DNA of 64,000 bases, from the NCBI RefSeq assembly GCF_016863095.1, contig NZ_BOOF01000027.1, positions 1 through 64,000 on the forward strand, written 5' to 3'. How positions within the stretch are numbered: position 1 is the stretch's first letter; the number at the start of each line of letters is the position of its first letter. The notes under the pieces were generated by a model. The model was not told the DNA's origin and searched no databases. It saw only the letters and a program-made list of their open reading frames with translations. The position numbers and the translations under genes are program-made. This stretch comes from Microbispora siamensis (GTDB lineage Bacteria > Actinomycetota > Actinomycetes > Streptosporangiales > Streptosporangiaceae). Below, piece by piece: positions 52,482-61,474 of the stretch.

Positions 52482-53864
52482 GTGCCGGGTACAGCCGCAT
52501 CCGGTCTGGCCGTGCTCGCGCGCCCGGTGACGTGGTGGCGGCGGCAGAGCCTGCGGTTCCGGGTCACCGCCGCGGCGACGGCCGTGCTGGCGCTCGCCCT
52601 CGCCGTGTCGGCGTACATGTTCGTCGCGGTGCTCGGCGAGGCGCTCGTCCGCGGCATCGACGACCGGATCTACCAGCGGGGACGTGAGATCGTCGCGCTG
52701 TCCGACGCGGACCGGCTGTCCGACCCGGTCGTCTCGGTGGACAACACGATCGTGCAGGTGCTCGACCGGGACGGGCGGATCGTCGACGCCACCCCGAACA
52801 CCGACCGCCTGGTCCCCCTGCTGCCGGCGGAGGCGCGGGATGACGCCGTGCGCACCGGCGCGGCCCGGTTCCTGGACGGCCGGCCGTACGCGCTGCCGGG
52901 GCCGCTGCGGGTGCGGGCGCTCAGCGCGGACCGCGGCGTGACGGTGATCGTGGCGCGGTCGTTCGCCGAGGTGGAGAGCAGCCTGGTGACCACCGGGCAC
53001 GTGCTGATCGCCGGCATGCCGCTCCTGCTCGCGCTGCTGGCGGCGGTCTCGTGGCTGGTCGTCGGGCGCACACTGCGGCCCATCGCGCTGCTGCGGCGGG
53101 GCGCGGCCGAGGTGGGCGCCACGGCGCGGTCGCGGCGGCTGCCGGTGCCCGAGGCACGCGACGAGGTCCACGCGCTCGCCACGACGCTGAACGACATGCT
53201 CGGGCGGCTGGAGGAGGCCGACGCGCGGCAGCGGGCGCTGGTCTCCGACGCGGCGCACGAGTTGCGCAGCCCGCTCGCGAGCATCCGGCTCCAGCTGGAG
53301 GTCGCGCTCAGCCACCCCGAGGGGCAGGACTGGAAGGAGACGGCCGAGGGGGTGCTGGAGGACACGCTCCGGCTGTCCCGCCTCGCCGAGGACCTGCTCG
53401 CGCTCGCCCGGCTCGACGAGGGCCGCCTGGGCCGGCGGGAGCCGGTCGACCTGGCGGAGCTGGCCCGCCGTACGGCCGAGCGGTACGGGCTCGGCCTCGA
53501 CCTCGCGCCCGGCTCGTCTCCCGTCGTGCTGGGCGACGCGCTGGATCTGCGGCGGGTGCTCGCCAACCTGGTCGACAACGCCCTGCGGCACGCGGCGTCG
53601 GCGGTCCGGATCGGCGTACGCGCCGAGGGAAGCGCCGCCGAGCTCACCGTCACCGACGACGGGCCGGGCATCCCGCCCGAGGACCGCGAGCGGGTCTTCG
53701 ACCGGTTCACCCGGCTCGACGACGCGCGCAGCCGCGACGACGGCGGCGCGGGGCTCGGTCTCGCGATCGTGCGCACCACGGTCGAGGCCCACGGCGGTAC
53801 GGTCCACCTGGAGGACGCCTCCCCCGGACTGCGTGCCGTCGTCCGGCTCCCCCTGGCATGTTGA
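52482..53864 (+). CDS. Sensor histidine kinase (HAMP, HisKA)
   Basis: 460 residues. TM1 at about 25-48 (FRVTAAATAVLALALAVSAYMF), an extracytoplasmic sensor of about 120 residues, TM2 at about 168-190 (VLIAGMPLLLALLAAVSWLVV), HAMP, then the H-box SDAAHELRSPLASI (His about 259). ATP site: NLVDNALRHA, DDGPGIP and GAGLGLAIV. GTG 52482 sits three bases after the response-regulator stop, with GGAGG within the end of that gene. It phosphorylates the regulator encoded upstream. Confidence 0.92.
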   Translation: MPGTAASGLAVLARPVTWWRRQSLRFRVTAAATAVLALALAVSAYMFVAVLGEALVRGIDDRIYQRGREIVALSDADRLSDPVVSVDNTIVQVLDRDGRIVDATPNTDRLVPLLPAEARDDAVRTGAARFLDGRPYALPGPLRVRALSADRGVTVIVARSFAEVESSLVTTGHVLIAGMPLLLALLAAVSWLVVGRTLRPIALLRRGAAEVGATARSRRLPVPEARDEVHALATTLNDMLGRLEEADARQRALVSDAAHELRSPLASIRLQLEVALSHPEGQDWKETAEGVLEDTLRLSRLAEDLLALARLDEGRLGRREPVDLAELARRTAERYGLGLDLAPGSSPVVLGDALDLRRVLANLVDNALRHAASAVRIGVRAEGSAAELTVTDDGPGIPPEDRERVFDRFTRLDDARSRDDGGAGLGLAIVRTTVEAHGGTVHLEDASPGLRAVVRLPLAC

Positions 53865-53872
53865 GGAGTTCC

Positions 53873-55291
53873 ATGCTTCCCGAATACGGCAGGCCCGTCA
53901 CCGAACTGCTCGCCGAGCTGACCGCCCTGAAGGAGGCCGACCTGCCGGTGCGCGGCGGCAAGGTGACGGCCTACGTCTACGACACCGGCCTGCCGGAGGT
54001 GCACGAGGCCGCCCACCGGGCGTACGCGGAGATGCTCGAAGTCAACATGCTCGACCCGACGGCCTTCCCCAGCATGGTCGCGCTGGAGCGGCAGGTGGTC
54101 GGGGCGGTCGCCGAGCTGCTCGGACGGCCCGGCGCGCCGGGCGTCTTCACCAGCGGCGGCACCGAGTCGATCCTGCTGGCGGTGAAGGCCGCCCGCGACG
54201 CCCGTCCCGGCGCCACCCGGGTCGTGCTGCCGGTCACCGCGCACCCGGCGTTCCACAAGGCGGCGCACTACCTCGGCATGGAGATCGTGCCGGTCCCGGT
54301 GGACCCGGTCACCTACCGCGCCTCCGTCCCGGCGTTCGAGGCCGCCCTGGACGACCGTACGGCGCTGGCGGTGGTGTCGGCCCCCTCCTACCCGCAGGGC
54401 GTCGTCGATCCGGTCGAGGAGGTGGCCGCGCTCGCCGCCGCGCGGGGCGTGCCGTGCCACGTGGACGCCTGCGTCGGCGGGTGGCTGCTGCCGTGGCTGC
54501 GTGAGGCGGGCGCCGCGATCCCGCCCTTCGACCTGGGCGTGCCCGGCGTCACCTCGATCTCGTGCGACCTGCACAAGTTCGGGTACGCGCCGAAGGGGGC
54601 GTCGGTGCTGCTGTTCCGCGACGCGGACCTGCGCCGCCGGGCCTACTTCGCCTCGGCGGCCTGGCCCGGCTACACGATCATCAACGCGACCGTGCAGAGC
54701 TCGCGGTCGGCCGGGCCGCTCGGCGGCGCCTGGGCCACCCTGCAGGCCCTCGGCCGGGAGGGCTACCTGGAGCTCGGCCGCAGGACGCTGGAGGCGACCC
54801 GGCGGCTGGTGGAGGGCGTGCGGAAGATCCCCGGGCTGCGGGTGCTCGGGGAGCCCGAGGCCGCGCTGGTCGCCATCGCCGGCTCCGCCGAGGTGGACGT
54901 CTTCGTGCTCGCCGACGAGGCGCGCAGGCTCGGCTGGTTCCTCCAGCCGCAGCTGTCGTACGCCGGGATCCCGGCCAACATCCACGTCACGGTGACCGGC
55001 GTGACGCTGGCGGGGGTGGACGCGATGCTGGAGGTGATCGCGGAGGCGGCCGAGGCCGCCCGGCTGCGGGGGCCCGCCGACGTGCCCGAGGGCCTGCCCG
55101 AGCTCATCGCGTCCCTCGACCTCGACGCGCTGGACGACGCGACGTTCGCCGAGCTCGCCGCGTCGGTGGGGATCGACCTCACCGCGACGGGACAGCCCGA
55201 GATGGCGGTCGTGAACGCCGTGCTCGACGCGCTGCCTGCCGCGACTCGCGAGGCCATCCTCGTCCGCTTCCTGTCGGTCCTGTACTCCTGA
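53873..55291 (+). CDS. PLP-dependent lyase/decarboxylase, sphingosine-1-phosphate-lyase-like
   Basis: 472 residues, fold-type I PLP enzyme. GVFTSGGTESILLAVKAARD holds the phosphate loop, CHVDACVGGWLLPWL the pyridine-binding Asp, and SCDLHKFGYAPKGASVLLF the Schiff-base lysine (about 234). This order matches Dpl1-type phosphosphingolipid lyases and group-II decarboxylases. In bacteria related enzymes act on long-chain amino-phosphates or amino acids. ATG 53873 follows GAGGAG, which overlaps the histidine-kinase stop, so translation is coupled. A C-terminal extension of 50 residues (LPELIASLDLDALDDATFAELAAS) is helical. Confidence 0.83.
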   Translation: MLPEYGRPVTELLAELTALKEADLPVRGGKVTAYVYDTGLPEVHEAAHRAYAEMLEVNMLDPTAFPSMVALERQVVGAVAELLGRPGAPGVFTSGGTESILLAVKAARDARPGATRVVLPVTAHPAFHKAAHYLGMEIVPVPVDPVTYRASVPAFEAALDDRTALAVVSAPSYPQGVVDPVEEVAALAAARGVPCHVDACVGGWLLPWLREAGAAIPPFDLGVPGVTSISCDLHKFGYAPKGASVLLFRDADLRRRAYFASAAWPGYTIINATVQSSRSAGPLGGAWATLQALGREGYLELGRRTLEATRRLVEGVRKIPGLRVLGEPEAALVAIAGSAEVDVFVLADEARRLGWFLQPQLSYAGIPANIHVTVTGVTLAGVDAMLEVIAEAAEAARLRGPADVPEGLPELIASLDLDALDDATFAELAASVGIDLTATGQPEMAVVNAVLDALPAATREAILVRFLSVLYS

Positions 55292-55411
55292 GGATTCGAC
55301 CGACTTTTCGCCGAACCGTTAGCGGGTCATGCCCGGCTGTCGAGCCGGCCGCTCGTTGTACTCATCGGTGCTCCCTGCCGTCCCGTGCGCGTCATCGGGA
55401 AGGGAGTCGGT

Positions 55412-57952
55412 ATGTGGAGTCGCGGAGCGGTGATCCGCGCCCTCGTCGCCGGGGCCGGGGTCACGCTGCTGGGCATCGGCGTCGCGACGGCCGGTGCCGG
55501 CGTGTTCGACGCGGGGCCGCGGTCCCGCGTCGGAGAAAACGACGGCACCGCCGTCGTCCCCGTCGGATACCGGGTCACCCCGGCCGGGTCGCAGAGCGCG
55601 CTCGGGGAGCTTCCGCTCGTCGCCACGCCCTTCCCGGACGGGCGGGCGGTGCTCGTGGTCAACGCGGGCCAGGGCGTCCAGTCCGTCCAGGTGGTCTCCC
55701 CACGGGACGGCGGCGTGTCGCAGACCATCCGGTACGCCTCGCCCCAGGCGGTGTTCGCGGGGGCGGCCTTCAGCCCGGACGGGACGAAGGCGTACGTCAG
55801 CGCCGGCGGCAACAACAAGATCCGTGTGTACAGCGTCGCCGGAGACCGGCTGACCGAGACCACGTCGATCCCGCTGCCCGTCACGAACCCGGACGGGCAG
55901 ACGATCAACCCCTGTCCGGCTCAGATCGCCGTCACCCCCGACGGCGAGAGACTGGTCGTGGCCGATCAGCTCGCCGACGCGGCCACCGTGATCACGCTCG
56001 CCGACGGGACGAGCAGGACCGTGGCCGTCGGCCACGCGCCGTACGGCGTCACGATCAGCCGGGACGGCACCAGGGCGTACGTCACCGACCAGGGCGCCGA
56101 GACCGTCTCCGTGCTCGACCTGACGGCGGCCGAGCCCGCGGTCCTGTCCACGATCACCGTGGGAACCCACCCGAACCAGTCGGTCCTGGACCCGGCGCGG
56201 AACCTCCTGTACGTCGCCGACGGCGACAGCGACGACGTGAGCGTCGTCGACACGACGGCCGGCAGGACGATCCGCACCATCGGCCTGGCGCCCTACCGCG
56301 GGGCGCAGGTCGGGAGCAACCCCGACGCGCTCGCGCTGTCCCCGGACGGGAAAACGCTCTACGTCGCCAACTCCGGCAACAACGACGTCGCCGTCGTCGA
56401 CACCGCCGGGGGCGGGGTCAGGGGCCTGATCCCGACGGGCTGGTATCCCACGGCTGTGGTGTCCCTCGGCGGGCGGTTGCTGGTGACGAACGCCAAGGGC
56501 CTGGGAGCCGGGCCCGACGACGGTCCCGGCCGTCCCGACCCCTACGCCCCCTCCGCCTCCCCCGGCCGGTACTCCGGCTCCGTGATCGTCGGCACGCTGT
56601 CCCGGATATCGCTGCCGATCCGGCAGGACCGGCTCGCCGGTTGGACCCGCCAGGTCGCCGCCGACAACGGCTTCCACGGCGCGGGCGGCGGCATGACGCC
56701 GGGGGCCAGCGTGGTGCCCCGCTGGCCCAAGCAGCCCTCGCCCATCAAGCACGTGATCTACGTGGTGCGCGAGAACCGTACGTTCGACCAGGAGCTCGGC
56801 AGCATCGGCAAGGGCGACGGCGACCCCTCGCTGAACCTCTTCGGCGACGAGTCGGCGCCGAACGCCCGCGCCCTGGCCAGGCGCTTCGTCACGATCGACA
56901 ATTTCTACGCCGACGCCGAGGTCAGCGCGCAGGGCTGGAACTGGGTGGTGGCCGCCAACTCCAACCCCTACTCCGAGCAGGGATGGCCCGCGAACTACTC
57001 GGGCCGCAACCATTCCTATCCCTCGGAGAGCGACGACCCGGCCATCGCCCCCCAGAGGCCCGACGACGCCTACATCTGGCAGCGGCTCGCCACGGCCGGT
57101 GTCTCGTTCCGGAACTACGGCTTCTACGTGACCCGCGACTCCAAGGGGAGGTTCGTCGCGGGTGACCCGGTGCTCGACGCGAACACCGACCACGCCTTCA
57201 CCGGGTTCGCCCTGGGCTGCCCCGACGGCCCCGGCTCCTTCGAGCCTCGGGCCGCCACGTGCGGCCCCACCGACAGGTTCACGGAGTGGAAGCGCGAGTT
57301 CGACCGGTACGTGGCCGACGGCGGTCTGCCGGCCGTGCAGTTCGTGCGCCTGCCCAACGACCACACCGCCGGCACCAGGGCCGGCTCGCCCACCCCTCGG
57401 GCGTACGTCGGCGACAACGACTGGGCGCTCGGCAAGCTCGTGGAGGCCGTGTCGCACTCGAAATACTGGAAGTCGACCGCCGTCTTCGTCACGGAGGACG
57501 ACTCCCAGAACGGCCCCGACCACGTCGACGCGCACCGCACGGTCGCCCTGGTGATCAGCCCCTACACCCGGACCGGACGGGTGGACTCCACCTTCTACAG
57601 CACCGCGTCGATGCTCCGCACGATCGAGTTGTTCGCCGGGTTGCGCCCGCTGACCCAGTTCGACGCGTACGCCACCCCGATGACCGGATCCTTCACCGAC
57701 AAGCCCGCCTTCACGCCGTACAGCGCGATCCGGCCCGGCACCATGGCCGAGGTGAACGGCGCGAACGCCCCCATGGCCGCGCAGTCCGCCGAGCAGAGTC
57801 TGGGCAAGGAGGACCAGATCGACGAGCAGGTCTTCAACCAGGCCATCTGGAAGAGCGTCAGGGGTGACACGTCGGTCATGCCCGCGCCCAGGCACGCGCT
57901 GCGCGGATCCGAGCCCGGCGACCAGGCCGGGAGGCACGAGGGCGACGACTGA
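55412..57952 (+). CDS. Secreted YncE-like beta-propeller / phosphoesterase fusion, second copy
   Basis: 846 residues. Signal-type helix (AVIRALVAGAGVTLLGIGVATAG), YVTN/YncE propeller repeats at about 60-430 (KTLYVANSGNNDVAVVDTAGGG), then a phosphoesterase at about 445-760: KHVIYVVRENRTFDQELGS, EDDSQNGPDHVDAHR. The same order of domains and motifs as the gene at 3082-5829 shows paralogy. ATG 55412 follows AGGGAG; a GTG nine codons earlier lacks such a site. It is single rather than linked to an ABC exporter, and is followed by a terminator and a nucleotidase gene. Confidence 0.84.
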   Translation: MWSRGAVIRALVAGAGVTLLGIGVATAGAGVFDAGPRSRVGENDGTAVVPVGYRVTPAGSQSALGELPLVATPFPDGRAVLVVNAGQGVQSVQVVSPRDGGVSQTIRYASPQAVFAGAAFSPDGTKAYVSAGGNNKIRVYSVAGDRLTETTSIPLPVTNPDGQTINPCPAQIAVTPDGERLVVADQLADAATVITLADGTSRTVAVGHAPYGVTISRDGTRAYVTDQGAETVSVLDLTAAEPAVLSTITVGTHPNQSVLDPARNLLYVADGDSDDVSVVDTTAGRTIRTIGLAPYRGAQVGSNPDALALSPDGKTLYVANSGNNDVAVVDTAGGGVRGLIPTGWYPTAVVSLGGRLLVTNAKGLGAGPDDGPGRPDPYAPSASPGRYSGSVIVGTLSRISLPIRQDRLAGWTRQVAADNGFHGAGGGMTPGASVVPRWPKQPSPIKHVIYVVRENRTFDQELGSIGKGDGDPSLNLFGDESAPNARALARRFVTIDNFYADAEVSAQGWNWVVAANSNPYSEQGWPANYSGRNHSYPSESDDPAIAPQRPDDAYIWQRLATAGVSFRNYGFYVTRDSKGRFVAGDPVLDANTDHAFTGFALGCPDGPGSFEPRAATCGPTDRFTEWKREFDRYVADGGLPAVQFVRLPNDHTAGTRAGSPTPRAYVGDNDWALGKLVEAVSHSKYWKSTAVFVTEDDSQNGPDHVDAHRTVALVISPYTRTGRVDSTFYSTASMLRTIELFAGLRPLTQFDAYATPMTGSFTDKPAFTPYSAIRPGTMAEVNGANAPMAAQSAEQSLGKEDQIDEQVFNQAIWKSVRGDTSVMPAPRHALRGSEPGDQAGRHEGDD

Positions 57953-57961
57953 AGGCGACAG

Positions 57962-58043
57962 TTTCCGGAGATCCGGAAAGCTGTTTTCGACCCCGCCCGT
58001 CTCTCGGATCTTCACCTGTCCGGCGGGCGCCCGCCCGCCGGAC
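57962..58043 (+). terminator. Two hairpins after the second phosphoesterase gene
   Basis: TTTCCGG (57962-57968) pairs with CCGGAAA (57973-57979) and is followed by GCTGTTTT, an intrinsic terminator. Then GTCCGGCGGGCG (58018-58029) pairs exactly with CGCCCGCCGGAC (58032-58043). They separate this gene from the nucleotidase gene. Confidence 0.75.
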
Positions 58044-58102
58044 GTCACCTGGCGTTGATCCAATTCCTGCCGTCACAGCCACGAGCAAGCGAGGGTAACG
58101 AC

Positions 58103-59884
58103 GTGCACCACAACAGCTTCCGGCGCTGGGCTACGCTCTCTGCGGCCCTGGCCGCGACCGCCGCATCGGCGCTGACCGTCCTGCCGGTCGGCGCCGCCGA
58201 GGCCGCGCCGCAGCCCGTGGACGTTCAGCTCCTGTCCGTCACCGACCTGCACGGCTACCTGACGCCGCAGAACGACGCGGCGAACGGCACGGTGAAGGAC
58301 GCCCAGGGCCGGACGATCGTGGTGGGAGGCGCACCGTACATCGCCGCCCACCTGAAGAACCTGAGGCAGGGCCACCAGAACTCCATCACCTTCACCACCG
58401 GCGACGACTTCAGCGGCTGGCCCGTCGAGGTGGCCTATCACCAGGACGAGCCGACCGTCGAGTTCCTCAACTCGATCGGCGTGGAGTTCGCCGCGGTGGG
58501 CAACCACGAGCTCGACCGGACGCTGGAGTTCCTCCGCGGCCACATGGGCAAGGGTCAGTGCTTCGGTGTCGTCGACGTGGACAGCTGCTTCACCGACTCG
58601 ACCGGCCGCAGGTTCCACGGCGCGGACTACACGATCTCCTCGGCGAACATCACCCGCAAGGGCTCCACCACGCCGATCTTCAAGCCGTACGTGATCAAGC
58701 ACGTGAAGGTCCACGGCGGCCGGGAGGTCCGGATCGGCTTCATCAACCTGACCACCACGACGACGGTCGCCGGCTCGACGTCATACCAGCCTGAACTGGA
58801 CAACCTGCCGCTGGTGGAGACGGCCAACCGGTACGCGGCCGAACTCAAGCGCCAGGGCGTCGAGGCCATCGTGGCCAACGTGCACGAGGGCGGCTCGGCC
58901 GGCGGCTTCTACGACGGATGCACGAACCCGTCCGGCCCGGTCGTCGACTTCGCCAAGCAGGTCTCCCCCGACATCGACGCGATCGTCACCGGGCACTGGC
59001 ACGCGCTGTTCAACTGCACGATCCCCGACCCGGCCGGCAACCCCCGTCCGGTGGTGGAGGCGGCCAACCACGGACGCCTGATCAGCGAGATCAACCTCAA
59101 GATCGACCCGAAGACCGGTGAGGTCATCCGCTCCGCCACCACCGCTGTGAACCACCCGGTCACCCGGGACGTGGCCCCCGACCCCGCGGCGGCGCGGCTC
59201 GTCGACTACTGGAACGCCCGGTCCGCGCAGACGGCCGCCCGCCCGGTCGGCAGGATCAGCGGCGACATCACGCGGACCCGCGCCGCCGACGGCGAGAGCA
59301 CGCTGGGCAACCTCGTCGCCGACGTGGAGTACGCCGACGCGCGGCACGGCGGGCCGGTCGATCTGGCGCTGGTCGCCACGGCGCCGCTGAAGGGCTCCGC
59401 CAGTCTGCGCGGCGACCTGCGCTTCGCCAAGGGGACCAACCCGGCGGACGGCGACGGGACCGTCCTGTTCGGCGAGGCGTGGGCCGCGTTCGGCTACGCG
59501 AACCCGGTGCTCACCGTCTCGCTCACCGGGCGGCAGATCGAGCAGGCGCTCGAGCAGCAGTGGCAGAAGCAGGCCGACGGCACGGTGCGGTTCGGCCCGC
59601 TGGCGGTCTCGGACAACGTCCGGTACTCCTATGACGCCTCCCGGCCGGTGGGCGACCGGATCGACCCCTCCCAGGTGCTGATCGGCGGCGCCCCGCTGGA
59701 CCTCGGCCGGACCTACCGGGTGGCCGCCCTCGCGTACACCCTGATCGGGGCGGACGGCTTCGACGCGCTCGCCTCCTTCACCGACCCGGTGCGCAACTCG
59801 CGTGACTACGACGCCTTCCGCGCCTACTTCCAGGCGAACGAGACGGTCGCTCCGCCCGCGCTCGACCGGGTGACCGCGCTCTGA
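58103..59884 (+). CDS. Secreted 5'-nucleotidase/metallophosphoesterase (UshA/YfkN type)
   Basis: 593 residues with signal peptide (LSAALAATAASALTVLPVGAAEA). Dimetal site residues: SVTDLHGY (D, H), TTGDDFSG (D), GNHELD (N, H), and later HEGG and GHWHALFN histidines. The C-terminal 5'-nucleotidase domain has GESTLGNLVADVEYADAR and GADGFDAL. It dephosphorylates nucleotides or other phosphoesters outside the cell. GTG 58103 is chosen because GAGGGT precedes it; an upstream ATG reading adds non-signal residues. With the phosphoesterase upstream it may serve phosphate scavenging. Confidence 0.87.
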   Translation: MHHNSFRRWATLSAALAATAASALTVLPVGAAEAAPQPVDVQLLSVTDLHGYLTPQNDAANGTVKDAQGRTIVVGGAPYIAAHLKNLRQGHQNSITFTTGDDFSGWPVEVAYHQDEPTVEFLNSIGVEFAAVGNHELDRTLEFLRGHMGKGQCFGVVDVDSCFTDSTGRRFHGADYTISSANITRKGSTTPIFKPYVIKHVKVHGGREVRIGFINLTTTTTVAGSTSYQPELDNLPLVETANRYAAELKRQGVEAIVANVHEGGSAGGFYDGCTNPSGPVVDFAKQVSPDIDAIVTGHWHALFNCTIPDPAGNPRPVVEAANHGRLISEINLKIDPKTGEVIRSATTAVNHPVTRDVAPDPAAARLVDYWNARSAQTAARPVGRISGDITRTRAADGESTLGNLVADVEYADARHGGPVDLALVATAPLKGSASLRGDLRFAKGTNPADGDGTVLFGEAWAAFGYANPVLTVSLTGRQIEQALEQQWQKQADGTVRFGPLAVSDNVRYSYDASRPVGDRIDPSQVLIGGAPLDLGRTYRVAALAYTLIGADGFDALASFTDPVRNSRDYDAFRAYFQANETVAPPALDRVTAL

Positions 59885-59908
59885 GATCCGGCCCGCGTAC
59901 GGCGCCGG

Positions 59909-59941
59909 CAGGGCCGCCTCCCCCACCGGGAGGCGGCCCTG
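59909..59941 (+). terminator. Terminator after the 5'-nucleotidase gene
   Basis: Perfect 14-base arms CAGGGCCGCCTCCC (59909-59922) and GGGAGGCGGCCCTG (59928-59941) with a 5-base loop, 25 bases past the stop. Confidence 0.88.
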
Positions 59942-59988
59942 TCGCGACACGCGGTCCGCTCCACCGGCGGGCGCTCAAGTGGCGGCGG

Positions 59989-60132
59989 GATTGCCATCGC
60001 CAAGTCCCAGATCTTGCACGCGCCACGGACGAATCGGCCTGCGTACCCGACGTCCGCCCACACCAGGGTGATCGTGGAGAACGCCCCGCGCAGCGCGGCG
60101 GTGATGCGGAACGCACCGTCGCGGTCCCGCAA
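59989..60132 (-). pseudogene. Relic of an IS5-type transposase
   Basis: The minus-strand frame reads DRDGAFRITAALRGAFSTIT then LVWADVGYAGRFVRGA. The core TLVWADxGYAGRxV is the second-aspartate block of the DDE domain in IS5-group transposases common in actinomycetes. Only about 45 residues remain; the sequence then diverges, and an upstream TAG blocks further reading. With 60133-60212 this fills the gap; no terminal repeats are recognised. Confidence 0.62.
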
Positions 60133-60212
60133 GGAGGCGGGCTGGGGGGCTACACCACACCGCCGGACGCTCGCCTGTAGGCCCGTATGTAGTGCCTCTG
60201 TTGTGGGTCACT

Positions 60213-60254
60213 GGTCGGGTCGCCCCAGGCTGAGACGCCCGGGGCGACCCGACC
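60213..60254 (-). terminator. Terminator of the NarL-type two-component operon
   Basis: GGTCGGGTCGCCCC (60213-60226) and GGGGCGACCCGACC (60241-60254) are exact 14-base complements around a 14-base loop, 27 bases past the stop of the gene at 60282-60821. Confidence 0.85.
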
Positions 60255-60281
60255 GGCCCTACCCCCACGTGACCGGGGATC

Positions 60282-60821
60282 TCATCGCCTGCTCCCTTGT
60301 GATGGATCGCGTGACGCGGGGCCGCAGGTCACCTCAGCCGCGGCCGGCGGGCACGGCATGGTCCAGTCGGGTGTCGTCACCAGCACGCCGACGCCGCGGG
60401 GTGCGCTCACGGTGTAGACGGTGCGGCAGCCGGGATCCACCCGCCCCAGGTCCCGGGAGCAGCTCACCTCCACCCGCAGCGTCTTCCCCGACTCCCAGGT
60501 CTCGCTCATCGAGGGTGACCCGCCATGCCAGGTCGTCTCCCGCTTGACAGAGAGGCGTCCGGGAACGCCCGGGGCGACCCGCACATCGACCCTGCCCCGC
60601 ACGTCCACGATGATCTGGGGCGTGGTGACGGCGTACGTCACAGTTCTCGTCTCGGTCGACCTCTCATCGAGGACCGACGACTCGAAGGAGCCAGGGAAGG
60701 AGAAGTCGTAGCTGTGGGGAACGCGGATCTCCGTCCACGCCGCCAACGCCATCGCCACCACCGCGGACACGGTCAGCGCCGCGCCGGCGGCGATCCATCT
60801 GGTCCGCACCGCTCTTCGCAT
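60282..60821 (-). CDS. Membrane-anchored exported protein of unknown function
   Basis: 179 residues. N-terminal helix (RWIAAGAALTVSAVVAMALAAW) then an extracytoplasmic beta-rich part with TVTYAVTTPQIIVDVRGRVDVRV and four cysteines (EVSCSRDLGRVDPGCRTVY; MPCPPAAAEVTCGP), probably two disulfides. ATG 60821 follows GAGAGG; a TTG overlapping the regulator stop is also in frame. It is the third gene of the histidine kinase/regulator operon, so it may be part of the sensed process or an output at the envelope. Confidence 0.7.
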   Translation of the reverse strand: MRRAVRTRWIAAGAALTVSAVVAMALAAWTEIRVPHSYDFSFPGSFESSVLDERSTETRTVTYAVTTPQIIVDVRGRVDVRVAPGVPGRLSVKRETTWHGGSPSMSETWESGKTLRVEVSCSRDLGRVDPGCRTVYTVSAPRGVGVLVTTPDWTMPCPPAAAEVTCGPASRDPSQGSRR

Positions 60822-60832
60822 CACGTCGCCTC

Positions 60833-61474
60833 TCAAATCTTCAGGAATCGCAGTACGGCCAGCACCCGCCGGTGATCCTTCTCGGCGCCGGAGAGCCCGA
60901 GCTTGGCGAAGATGTTGTTGATGTGCTTGCCGACCGCGCTTTCGGAGACCACGAGGGCCTCGGCGATGCCGGCGTTGGACCGTCCCTCCGCGATCAGCGC
61001 GAGCACCTCGTGCTCCCTGCGGGTCAGCAGGTCCAGCGGATCGCTGTGCCGGCGCACCAGCAGCTGGGCGACCACCTCGGGGTCCAGGGCCGTGCCGCCC
61101 GCGGCGACCCGCCGCAGCGAGTCCAGGAACTCGGCGACGTCGGCCACCCGGTCCTTGAGCAGATATCCGATGCCGGTCGTGACGGTGGACAGCAACCGGG
61201 TCGCGTAGCGTTCCTCGACGTACTGCGAGAGCACGAGGATGGGCAGCTTCGGCCGCCGGTGCCGCAGCAGCAGCGCCGCGCGCAGGCCCTCGTCAGTGTG
61301 GGTCGGCGGCATCCGCACGTCCGTGACGACGAGATCGGGCTCGTGGTCGTCCACCGCCCGTAGCAGCCCCTCGGCGTCTGACACCGCAGCCACGACCTCG
61401 ACGCCGGCGGATCCGAGGACCCAGACGAGGCCCTCCCTGAGAAGGACTGAGTCCTCGGCGAGCACTACGCGCAC
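60833..61474 (-). CDS. NarL/LuxR-family response regulator
   Basis: 213 residues from GTG 61474. Receiver with Asp52 (LVVTDVRMPP) and lysine in YLLKDRVADV. LuxR HTH at about 150-205: LLTRREHEVLALIAEGRSNAGIAEALVVSESAVGKHINNIFAKLGL. The start overlaps the kinase gene by 10 bases, so the pair is coupled. It likely activates its own operon or nearby envelope genes. Confidence 0.92.
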   Translation of the reverse strand: MRVVLAEDSVLLREGLVWVLGSAGVEVVAAVSDAEGLLRAVDDHEPDLVVTDVRMPPTHTDEGLRAALLLRHRRPKLPILVLSQYVEERYATRLLSTVTTGIGYLLKDRVADVAEFLDSLRRVAAGGTALDPEVVAQLLVRRHSDPLDLLTRREHEVLALIAEGRSNAGIAEALVVSESAVGKHINNIFAKLGLSGAEKDHRRVLAVLRFLKI

